Of a DNA stretch of 64,000 bases, positions 17,320-24,846 are shown piece after piece. This stretch comes from Bacillota bacterium. Lineage in GTDB: Bacteria; Bacillota; Clostridia; Christensenellales; Aristaeellaceae. Within the stretch, counting starts at the first letter, position 1, and every line of letters begins with the position of its first letter. Location: positions 1 to 64,000 of the forward strand of contig CAUJDI010000035.1 of assembly GCA_963169565.1 (NCBI GenBank). The letters run 5' to 3'. The notes under the pieces are model-generated. The model saw only the letters and a program-made list of their open reading frames with translations, was not told where the DNA came from and did no database searches. The translations under genes were made by a program, and so were the position numbers.

Positions 17320-17388
17320 TTCATCCCTGCCGACGGGCCTGCCCGGTTCCTCCCATAGTTGGAATGAGCATGCATCCCGTCCGCCGGA

Positions 17389-19830
17389 TTACATGATCTT
17401 CCAGATTTTATCGTTATACTCGGCGATCGTCCGGTCAGTGGAGAAGGGTCCGGACATCGCGGTGTTGGTGATCGCCTTGTGCAGCCACAGCCCGCGGTCC
17501 ATCAAGTCACGGCTGACCCTGCCCTGCGCGGCGGCGTAGGAACCGAAGTCCTTGAGGACAAAGAAATTGTCAGGCCTGCTCCCGCCTGAGCCAAAGAGCA
17601 GATCGTGGTAGAGCAGCTGCAGCATCGCGGGGTTGTCCGGGAACAGCGTGCCGTCGATCATCTGGGTGAGGGCTTTGCGGATCTCAACGTTCTGTTCAAA
17701 ATAATGGATCGGTGCATAGCTGCCCTCGCGGTACATGTTGGCGACCTGATCCGCCTTCATGCCGAAGAGGTAGATGTTGTCCTGACCCACCGCCTGGGCG
17801 ATCTCGACGTTTGCGCCGTCCAGGGTGCCGATGGTCACCGCTCCGTTCATCATCAGCTTCATGTTGCCGGTGCCGGAGGCTTCCTTGCCGGCGGTTGAGA
17901 TCTGCTCGGACAGATCGGCTGCGGGGATGAGCGCCTCGGCTGCGGATACGTTCCAGTTTTCTACAAACAGCACCTGGATCATCTTCTTCGCCCGGGGCGA
18001 GCGGTCGATCAGGCGGGAGAGCGCCAGGATATAGCGGATGATGAGCTTGGCCTTCTGATAGCCGCGGCTGGCCTTGGCGCCGAAGATGAACAGGCGCGGG
18101 GGCATGGTAAAGTTCGGGTCGTCCATGATGCGGTTGTACAGCACGTGGATGTGCAGTGCGTTGAGCAGCTGGCGCTTGTATTCGTGCAGGCGCTTGACCT
18201 GCACGTCAAAGAAGAAGTCCGGGTCGGCGGTCATCTCCTGCCGCTGCGTGAGAAACTCGCTGAACACTTCCTTGTTCTGGCGCTTGATGTTGGCGAAGCG
18301 TTCACAGAAAGCCGCGTCCTCCCGCAGGGGCAGCAGTTCGCTGAGGGCCTCGGGCTGCATGATCCATTTTTCTCCTATCGCCTCGGTGATGAGCGCCGAC
18401 AGGCGTGGGTTGCAGGCCATCAGCCACCTTCGGTGCGTGACCCCGTTGGTGATCGCGGTGAATTTTTTCGGCATGATCAGCCCGTAGTCGCGGAAGGTCT
18501 CGTTCCTGATGATCTCGCCGTGGAGTTTGCTCACGCCGTTGACCGAGAAGCACTGTGACACGCAGAGGTTGGCCATGTTCACCATACCGTAGGCCAGGAT
18601 GGCCATGTGCGCGATGCGGTCCCACTCGCCCGGGAAGCGGTCCCATAATTTCTCGCACAGCCTGCGGTTCAGCTCTTCCAGGATCATGTAGATGCGGGGA
18701 AGCTGGCGGCGCACCAGGTCCTCCGGCCAGCGTTCCAGGGCCTCGGACATAATGGTATGGTTGGTATAGGCCATGCAGCGGTTGGTGACGGCCTGCGCCT
18801 CGTCCCAGCCGAGGCCCTTCTCGTCCATCAGGATGCGCATCATTTCCGCGATGGCAAGGCCGGGATGTGTGTCGTTGATGTGGAACACGGCCTTGTCCGG
18901 CAGCGTTTTCCAGTCATCGCCGCCGCGGGACTCAAAGTCGCGCAGCGCGTACTGCAGGCTCGCGCTGACCAGGAAATAATGCTGGCACAGTCTGAGTGTC
19001 TTGCCTTCGTAATGGTTGTCCTCCGGATACAGGACCTTGCTGATCACGTTGGCCAGGTCCTGTTCCTTGGTGGCGTTGAGGTAATCGCCGTTGGAGAAGG
19101 CGGAGAGGTCCAGGCCCTGCTTGCTCCTGGCGCGCCAGGTGCGCAGGGTGTTGACCCTACCGTTGCCGTAGCCCACAGCCGGCATGTCGTAAGGGACTGC
19201 CTCGACGGTCCGGTAGTCCTGAAGGGCGAAAACGGTCTTGCCGCCGATCTCCTGCGTGAGGACCTGGCCCTCGAAATGCACCTCGACCACATCCTCCATC
19301 CGGGCGACTTCCCAGACGTTCCCTGCCTGGAGCCAGTCATCCGGAATCTCGATCTGCTGGCCGCCGGACAGTTTCTGGCGGAACAGGCCGTACTCATAGC
19401 GGATGGTGCAGCCCATCGCGGGCAGGTCCAGCGTGGCCAGGCTGTCCATGAAACAGGCGGCCAAACGGCCAAGGCCGCCGTTGCCAAGGCCGGGCTCCGG
19501 CTCTTCCTGGACGATGTCCCGCCAGGAAAGGCCCAGTTCCGTCAGCGCCCTGGTATAGGGCTCGGTGCTCAGCAGGTTCAGCGCGTTGTTGAACAGCGCG
19601 CGGCCCAGGAGAAACTCGATGGAGAGATAGTAGACGCGTTTGCCGTTCTTCTGCTCATCTCGCTCGCGGGATATGATCCACTGTTTCATGATCTGGTCCC
19701 GCAGGGTGGATGCGACCGCGTAATATATCTGGTAGGGGCTCGCTTCATTGAGCGTCTTGCCGTAGTACCGCTGGAGCTTGCCCAGGATGGACTGCTTGAT
19801 CTGGTCTTTTGTCACGCTTGATTCCGGCAT
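17389..19830 (-). CDS. glgP: Glycogen/starch phosphorylase
   Basis: An 813-residue GT35 enzyme that releases glucose-1-phosphate from alpha-1,4-glucans. The N-terminal part includes EPGLGNGGLGRLAACF. The pyridoxal-phosphate site region reads KEASGTGNMKLMMNGAVTIG with the cofactor lysine, followed by TLDGANVEI. The frame opens at 19995, but the ATG at 19830 follows AAGGAGAATAT, and the 55 residues upstream are not phosphorylase-like. No other glycogen gene is adjacent. Confidence 0.95.
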   Translation of the reverse strand: MPESSVTKDQIKQSILGKLQRYYGKTLNEASPYQIYYAVASTLRDQIMKQWIISRERDEQKNGKRVYYLSIEFLLGRALFNNALNLLSTEPYTRALTELGLSWRDIVQEEPEPGLGNGGLGRLAACFMDSLATLDLPAMGCTIRYEYGLFRQKLSGGQQIEIPDDWLQAGNVWEVARMEDVVEVHFEGQVLTQEIGGKTVFALQDYRTVEAVPYDMPAVGYGNGRVNTLRTWRARSKQGLDLSAFSNGDYLNATKEQDLANVISKVLYPEDNHYEGKTLRLCQHYFLVSASLQYALRDFESRGGDDWKTLPDKAVFHINDTHPGLAIAEMMRILMDEKGLGWDEAQAVTNRCMAYTNHTIMSEALERWPEDLVRRQLPRIYMILEELNRRLCEKLWDRFPGEWDRIAHMAILAYGMVNMANLCVSQCFSVNGVSKLHGEIIRNETFRDYGLIMPKKFTAITNGVTHRRWLMACNPRLSALITEAIGEKWIMQPEALSELLPLREDAAFCERFANIKRQNKEVFSEFLTQRQEMTADPDFFFDVQVKRLHEYKRQLLNALHIHVLYNRIMDDPNFTMPPRLFIFGAKASRGYQKAKLIIRYILALSRLIDRSPRAKKMIQVLFVENWNVSAAEALIPAADLSEQISTAGKEASGTGNMKLMMNGAVTIGTLDGANVEIAQAVGQDNIYLFGMKADQVANMYREGSYAPIHYFEQNVEIRKALTQMIDGTLFPDNPAMLQLLYHDLLFGSGGSRPDNFFVLKDFGSYAAAQGRVSRDLMDRGLWLHKAITNTAMSGPFSTDRTIAEYNDKIWKIM

Positions 19831-20444
19831 ATATTCTCCTTGTGGCGCGCATGGCGCATCAAAGAGTATACCATGCCCCTGTTTGGCGCGCAAACAGGAA
19901 CCCCCCGATGGGAATCGCCCGCGTCCTTCAGCGGGATCACGGCTAAAGCCCGGGACGTTTTTCAGATCCGGCAGAAAATGATATGATTTGTACAATCAGT
20001 ACAATCAAAGTGGAGTACGTGTAATGACCGGGTCAACACGATGAAAGAAAAATCACCGCAATGATAACATGAAAGAGTAAGAGTATCGTAGTATTTACTC
20101 AATAGAAGATAAAAAATGCGGACTTTCTATAAATCAATTCGGACAGTATTAATGTTCTTCAACTACTTAATTATTAAGATCCTAAGGCTGATCAATAACT
20201 GTCCGCAAAGCAAACCATCAACAGAATCTCAATAAAGACCATGATCAGAACCGTAGACGCTATACACCCATCCCCGCATCAGTCTGACATCCTTTTTTCA
20301 GAACATCAGTCGGAAAAGCGCTGTGCGAACGGCGAAAATAATCCCAAAAAAGCTTTGCGCCGCAGCATTCCGCATGAACTGAGCAATCTGTCCATGGCAG
20401 CAAAGGTTACTTCCTCCAGGTTTTTCCTGCTCCTGAAGCGCCTA
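19831..20444. other. Intergenic region with an AT-rich tract
   Basis: No convincing gene was found. About 20030-20230 is strikingly AT-rich compared with its surroundings. It holds an inverted repeat (20140-20147 CGGACAGT with 20198-20205 ACTGTCCG, extended by three more pairs). The rest shows only short unsupported ORFs. Confidence 0.5.
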
Positions 20445-20473
20445 TTGACAAACGCCGTTTGGTTTTCTATGAT
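20445..20473 (+). promoter_or_regulatory. Promoter of the metNIQ leader
   Basis: A perfect TTGACA (20445-20450), 17 nt and TATGAT (20468-20473). Transcription would begin near 20480, about 33 nt before the leader ORF. Confidence 0.75.
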
Positions 20474-20512
20474 ACGGGCCATCAGGAAAGCAGGCGCGAA
20501 GGAGGGATTCCG

Positions 20513-20584
20513 TTGATCCGCATGGTGATGCGCAGGTCCCCCCGCGTGGAGAGATCCCCGCGCTGCTTGTGCTGCGCCGACTGA
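20513..20584 (+). CDS. Putative Cys-rich leader peptide of the metNIQ operon
   Basis: A 23-codon ORF starts with TTG 7 nt after the near-perfect ribosome site GAAGGAGGG and encodes a basic peptide ending SPRCLCCAD. Three Cys codons within four positions just before the stop are what a translation-coupled attenuator sensing cysteine supply would use. A GC-rich hairpin follows at 20605-20630 and metN starts at 20651. The TTG start, short length and position support a regulatory rather than a functional peptide. I do not recognise it as a named family. Confidence 0.55.
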   Translation: MIRMVMRRSPRVERSPRCLCCAD

Positions 20585-20604
20585 AAGTTTTATTACTCAT
20601 GACG

Positions 20605-20635
20605 GCCGCCCCGCAGATGCGCAGGGCGGCTGTTT
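20605..20635 (+). terminator. Candidate attenuator hairpin before metN
   Basis: GCCGCCC (20605-20611) pairs with GGGCGGC (20624-20630), followed by a weak TGTTTC. It lies 20 nt after the leader ORF stop and 21 nt before metN. Confidence 0.5.
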
Positions 20636-20650
20636 CAGTAAAGGGGAAGA

Positions 20651-21718
20651 ATGGCGGAACAGATGGACGATCGGCCAAGCCAGATCGAACTGAAGAACGT
20701 GAGCAAGACGTTCAGCCTGGGAACAAGGGAGAATGTGCACGCCGTGAGGGATGTCTCCCTGCGGATCTCAAGGGGGGACATCTTTGGCATCATCGGCTTC
20801 TCAGGCGCGGGGAAGTCCACCCTGGTGCGCCTGATCAACCTGCTGGAGCGCCCGGACACAGGGCAGGTCCTGCTGGAGGGGCACGACCTGACCGCCCTGC
20901 CCGAAAAGGAGCTGCGCGGGCAACGCCGGGGCATCGGGATGATCTTCCAACAGTTCAACCTCATGGCCTCCCGCACCGTGCAGGAGAACATCGCCTATCC
21001 GCTGTTTGGCTCAGGGCTGTCAAGCAGGGAGAAAAAGGAGAAGGTGAACAATCTCCTGGGTCTTGTGGGGCTCCATGAAAAGGCGGCCGCCTACCCGACG
21101 CAGCTGTCCGGCGGACAGAAACAGCGCGTCGCCATCGCCCGCGCGCTTGCCTGTTCCCCCGGCGTGCTGCTGTGCGACGAAGCGACAAGCGCCCTTGACC
21201 CCCAGACGACCGGGGACATCCTCCGCCTGCTGCGGGACGTGAACGCCAAATTGGGTGTCACCATCGTGCTGATCACCCACGAGATGGCCGTCGTGAAGGA
21301 GATCTGCAGCCATGTCGCGGTGATGGAGGACGGCCGGGTGGTGGAGGAGGGCAGCCTGTACGATATTTTCTCCCAGCCGAGGGAGGCGATCACCCGCCGC
21401 TTCATCGACGTGGCCAGCAACATCCGAAAGACCGAGGACATGCTGAGGGAAAATCCGGAGAACCTGGGCGTAAAGCCGGGGGACGTGGTGGCGCGGGTGG
21501 ACTTCAAGCAGTCCAGCACCCGCCAGGCCGTCGTGTCCTATCTCTCGCGCACCTACTCCCTGGACGTCAACATCGTCTTCGGCAACGTGGAAATGGTCGC
21601 CGGCCTGCCGCTGGGGACGCTGGTGGTCTCCTTTTCCGGGGCGGAGGCGGACGTCAAGAGGGCAATCGACTGGCTTGCCGGGCATGACATCAGGGTCGAG
21701 GTGATCGCCCATGGCTGA
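20651..21718 (+). CDS. metN: Methionine ABC transporter ATP-binding protein MetN
   Basis: The 355-residue ATPase has Walker A GFSGAGKST, signature LSGGQKQRVAIARAL, Walker B VLLCDEATSALDP and an H-loop histidine. It ends in a C-terminal NIL domain (about 275-350), which in MetN binds methionine and inhibits transport. AAGGGGAAG precedes the ATG. Its end overlaps metI by 8 nt. It acts at the membrane with MetI and MetQ. Confidence 0.93.
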   Translation: MAEQMDDRPSQIELKNVSKTFSLGTRENVHAVRDVSLRISRGDIFGIIGFSGAGKSTLVRLINLLERPDTGQVLLEGHDLTALPEKELRGQRRGIGMIFQQFNLMASRTVQENIAYPLFGSGLSSREKKEKVNNLLGLVGLHEKAAAYPTQLSGGQKQRVAIARALACSPGVLLCDEATSALDPQTTGDILRLLRDVNAKLGVTIVLITHEMAVVKEICSHVAVMEDGRVVEEGSLYDIFSQPREAITRRFIDVASNIRKTEDMLRENPENLGVKPGDVVARVDFKQSSTRQAVVSYLSRTYSLDVNIVFGNVEMVAGLPLGTLVVSFSGAEADVKRAIDWLAGHDIRVEVIAHG

Positions 21719-22391
21719 GTATTTTGCGCAGACCTTCCCCAACGTCGTGCGGACGGCCGCGGAACTGCAAAGATGCGTCGGGCAGACGCTGTGGATGGTG
21801 TCCCTCAGCGGGCTGATCAGCGCAGCGTTCGGGGTGCTCTTCGGCGTGCTGCTCACGGTGTGCGCCCCGCGCGGCATCCGCCCCAACAGGCTTGTCTTCC
21901 AGACACTGGACAAGTCCATCAACCTGTTCCGGGCCATCCCCTTCATCATCATGATGGCGCTGCTGCTGCCGCTCACCCGGCTGCTGGTGGGGACGGGCAT
22001 CGGCACAAAGGGCGCGGTCTTCCCCCTCATCATCGGCACCGTCCCCTTCTTTTCCCGCCAGATCCACGCGGCGCTGTGCGAGGTGGACCCCGGCGTGGTG
22101 GAAGCGGCGCAGGCGATGGGCTCCTCTCCCCTTGAGATCGTCATCCGCGTCTACCTGAAGGAGGGGCTGCCCGGCATGATCAGGGGCGCCGCCATCACCC
22201 TGGTCAACCTGGTCGCGCTCTCGGCCATGGCCGGAACGGTCGGCGGCGGCGGGCTGGGCGACTATGCCATCCGCTACGGGTTCCAGCGCTCCCAGACAGA
22301 CGTCACCATCGTCACCGTTGTCATTCTCCTGCTGCTGGTCACGCTCATCCAGTCCCTTGGGGCCTGGCTGGCACGCAGGTTGAATCATTAA
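21711..22391 (+). CDS. metI: Methionine ABC transporter permease MetI
   Basis: A 226-residue permease with five predicted helices. The coupling loop reads EAAQAMGSSPLEIVIRVYLKE and the family segment NLFRAIPFIIMM is present. It overlaps metN and is followed after 18 nt by metQ, which has its own AAAGGAGGT site. Confidence 0.93.
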   Translation: MAEYFAQTFPNVVRTAAELQRCVGQTLWMVSLSGLISAAFGVLFGVLLTVCAPRGIRPNRLVFQTLDKSINLFRAIPFIIMMALLLPLTRLLVGTGIGTKGAVFPLIIGTVPFFSRQIHAALCEVDPGVVEAAQAMGSSPLEIVIRVYLKEGLPGMIRGAAITLVNLVALSAMAGTVGGGGLGDYAIRYGFQRSQTDVTIVTVVILLLLVTLIQSLGAWLARRLNH

Positions 22392-22409
22392 CAAAAGGAG
22401 GTCTCCCCC

Positions 22410-23222
22410 ATGAAGAGGAAAACGGCCCTGATTCTGGCACTGCTCGTCCTGCTGAGCGCCGCAGCCGCCCTGGCGGAACCCATTCGGATCAAGGTGGGCG
22501 TCGTTGGCGAAAACAACCAGCAATGGGAGCAGGTCATCATCCCCACGCTGAAAAAAGAGGGCATCGAGATCGAGCTGGTGAAGTTCAGCGACTACATCGT
22601 CCCCAACCAGGCCCTCGCGGACGGGGACGTCGACCTCAACGCTTTCCAGCACTACAACTTCATGAACAAGTGGTCCAAGGAGCACAACGTGGAGCTGGTC
22701 GCGATCGCGGAGACGCTGATCGCCCCGCTGTGCATCTATTCCAGGAAGATCGCCTCCCTGGAGGAGGTCAAGGACGGGGACGGCGTCGCCATCATGAACG
22801 ACGTGGTCAACGAGGCGCGCGCCCTGCGCATGCTGGAATCCGCAGGCCTCATCAAGCTGCGCGAAGGCATCACGGAATACGCCACGGTGGCGGACATCGC
22901 GGAGAACCCGCGCGGCCTGAAGTTCTTTGAGATGGAGGCAGCCATGACCGCCAGCGCCCTGAACGACCCGGCCATCGCCTTCGGTTTCCTCAACGGCACC
23001 CACGCCAAGGACGCGGGCTTCACCAACGACCAGGCGCTCTTCATGGAGCAGTATGACCCGAACAACCCCGACATGCACGGCATCATCAACGTCATTGCCG
23101 CCCGTGCCGACCGCGCGGATGATCCTGTCTTCAAGCGCATCGCCGAGGCCTACCGCAGCGACGAGGTCCGCGCACTGTTTGACACCGTCTACAAGGGAGT
23201 CTATCTGCCTGCGTGGGACTGA
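22410..23222 (+). CDS. metQ: Methionine-binding protein MetQ (NlpA family)
   Basis: A 270-residue NlpA-family binding protein beginning with a signal peptide (MKRKTALILALLVLLSA) that ends ALAEP without a lipobox Cys. It therefore looks soluble rather than lipid-anchored, unlike most MetQ proteins. The mature part has IKVGVVGENNQQWEQV and LNAFQHYNFMNKW, typical of the family. It ends the operon at a strong terminator. Confidence 0.92.
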   Translation: MKRKTALILALLVLLSAAAALAEPIRIKVGVVGENNQQWEQVIIPTLKKEGIEIELVKFSDYIVPNQALADGDVDLNAFQHYNFMNKWSKEHNVELVAIAETLIAPLCIYSRKIASLEEVKDGDGVAIMNDVVNEARALRMLESAGLIKLREGITEYATVADIAENPRGLKFFEMEAAMTASALNDPAIAFGFLNGTHAKDAGFTNDQALFMEQYDPNNPDMHGIINVIAARADRADDPVFKRIAEAYRSDEVRALFDTVYKGVYLPAWD

Positions 23223-23250
23223 TGCCCCTGATCGGCGACCCTGAATGATC

Positions 23251-23278
23251 AAAACCGCCGGGATCGGCGGTTTTCCTT
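23251..23278 (+). terminator. Terminator of metNIQ
   Basis: A perfect 10-bp stem (23251-23260 with 23265-23274) with loop GGAT is followed by TTTTCCTTT. Confidence 0.85.
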
Positions 23279-23311
23279 TGTATAAGGGGCGTGATGATCA
23301 AGGAAGTTGCC

Positions 23312-24025
23312 TCACGGGGCGTAGATGATGTCCTCCCGGAGCCGGTAGATCGTCGCGCCGTAACCCCTGCGGCAGAAGGCGTCCACGAACCAGTCGATGT
23401 CCTTTTTCGCGTCAAACTGGATGTAGCCGTAGCGTACGCCGCCCACTTTCTTTCCCTTCATGTTGGAATCCGTCCAGGTGACGGTGTCCGTGTCCGGGTC
23501 GTAGTCCGCCGTGAACACCAGGCTGTGCGCGCCGACGCCGTAGTAGTAGTTGGCAGCCATCTGGAAAAAGTCGCCTCGCTTCGCCTGCATCAGGAACTCC
23601 CTTGCCAGGCGCCTGTTCTCCTCTTTGTTCAGCTTGCTGTCATAACGGAACACGGCCGCCGCGGTAAAGGGGTTGCCCTTCTCCGGCGGGATGTCCATCC
23701 ACGCCGCGCCGTAAACGTAGGGCTTGCTCTCCTCCGGGGGCAGATTGTCCGGGATGACCAGCTTCACCTCAGGAAACTCCGCCATGCGGAAATCGTCCCG
23801 GTTCTCCCGGAACATATACACGGTAAAATTCTTGCAGACGTAGATGTCGCCGGAGCTGGAGGCCTTGCGCGCCCTCCCGTTTGCCGCGTCATATTCCTCC
23901 CGCGCGGTTTGGATCATCCGGGAGATGAAGTCCTCCCGCGGGGTCAGCGGTATTTCCTGCAAGGCAAAGCCCGCCAGGGGAAGGGCGATCAGCAGGGCGG
24001 ACAGCAGACAGACCAGTCTTTTCAA
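23312..24025 (-). CDS. Exported protein of unknown function with a possible Cys-His-Asp triad
   Basis: About 237 residues beginning with a clear signal peptide (LKRLVCLLSALLIALPLAGFA). A TTG start at 24025 lies 7 nt after GGAGGTG and is preferred to the ATG at 24055. The mature part contains GDIYVCKNFTVYMF, later GVGAHSLVFTADYDP, then TWTDSNMKG. The order Cys, His, Asp/Asn resembles NlpC/P60-like cysteine amidases, but this is only a pattern-level inference. The HTH-desulfoferrodoxin gene lies 93 nt upstream on the same strand. Confidence 0.55.
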   Translation of the reverse strand: MKRLVCLLSALLIALPLAGFALQEIPLTPREDFISRMIQTAREEYDAANGRARKASSSGDIYVCKNFTVYMFRENRDDFRMAEFPEVKLVIPDNLPPEESKPYVYGAAWMDIPPEKGNPFTAAAVFRYDSKLNKEENRRLAREFLMQAKRGDFFQMAANYYYGVGAHSLVFTADYDPDTDTVTWTDSNMKGKKVGGVRYGYIQFDAKKDIDWFVDAFCRRGYGATIYRLREDIIYAP

Positions 24026-24118
24026 GGCGCGCACCTCCGGTTCATTCGCCCCCATTCTACCCCAGAAAGATGGAAAAGAAAACGCCCTGGGGTGCAGTGC
24101 AGGCTTCTCCGGTCCGGC

Positions 24119-24703
24119 TCAGACCTTTCGGGCGAACAGCCCATGGTGGCTGCAGAAGGAGTACAGCCTTCCCCCGCGCCCCAGGCTGAACCTCGCCGCC
24201 GCGTCCCCCTCCGGGTACAGCTTGACGATGCGCACCGCATCGACGGCGACGTGCGCCAGAAAGGAGATATGGTGTGCCTTGTCCATGGGATGGGGAAGGC
24301 TGACGAAATGCTCGTCCTCGACCTTTTCGATCCTGATCTCATGCTCGCCCTCCCCTTCCTCGGCCTCCAGGGCGGGCAGGCTGACGCCGCAGCAGCTGAA
24401 CGCACCCTGGCCGGTGGAAAAGAGGACGTTGCCGCAGACGGGGCAGACGTGAAAGACGCTGCGCGTCATGTTGCCCGCGCGGTTGCGGTTGACGATATGC
24501 TCTCCCGAGAGCAGTTCGGCGACGGACACGCCCAGGGCGGTAGCCAGCGGCTCAAGCAGGGTGATGTCCGGCAGTCCCCTGCCGGTCTCCCATTTGGACA
24601 CCGCCCTGTCGGTGACCATCAGGGTCTCCCCGAGTTCCTTCTGCGTGTATCCCTTCTTCTCCCTGAGGGAGCGGATCGTTTCCCCCGTGACGTAGTTTCC
24701 CAC
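24119..24703 (-). CDS. HTH (Xre) regulator fused to a desulfoferrodoxin-like domain
   Basis: The 194-residue protein starts with an Xre-type HTH (about 6-65, YTQKELGETLMVTDRAVSKWE). A desulforedoxin-like motif follows, with Cys87, Cys90, Cys104 and Cys105 (CPVCG...SCCG). A superoxide-reductase-like region carries His121, His138 (HPM), His144, Cys184 and His187 (CSHHGLF). All four Cys of the small iron centre and all five ligands of the catalytic iron centre appear kept. The Lys that precedes the first His in desulfoferrodoxin is Glu here. This suggests a redox or superoxide sensor that binds DNA rather than a working reductase. The function is inferred. Confidence 0.8.
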   Translation of the reverse strand: MGNYVTGETIRSLREKKGYTQKELGETLMVTDRAVSKWETGRGLPDITLLEPLATALGVSVAELLSGEHIVNRNRAGNMTRSVFHVCPVCGNVLFSTGQGAFSCCGVSLPALEAEEGEGEHEIRIEKVEDEHFVSLPHPMDKAHHISFLAHVAVDAVRIVKLYPEGDAAARFSLGRGGRLYSFCSHHGLFARKV

Positions 24704-24846
24704 AGCGCACCTCTTTTCTCCGCCCGAGCGGCATCTGAACGATACACCCGGATCATGCCCAACGCAAACTACGCTCCGTAGAGTGCGCCGGAAGGCGGCC
24801 TTTTTCGCGCGGCAGTCCTATGTTACAATGCCCAAAGGAGGCTCTG

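Noticed and set aside
17320..17388. preQ1 riboswitch upstream of queT
   Set aside because: The 69-nt gap lacks the C-rich loop and A-rich tail of preQ1-I and does not fit preQ1-II.
20480..20650. SAM riboswitch or T-box before metNIQ
   Set aside because: The leader is too short and lacks the conserved SAM-I core and the T-box sequence. The small ORF plus hairpin explains it better.
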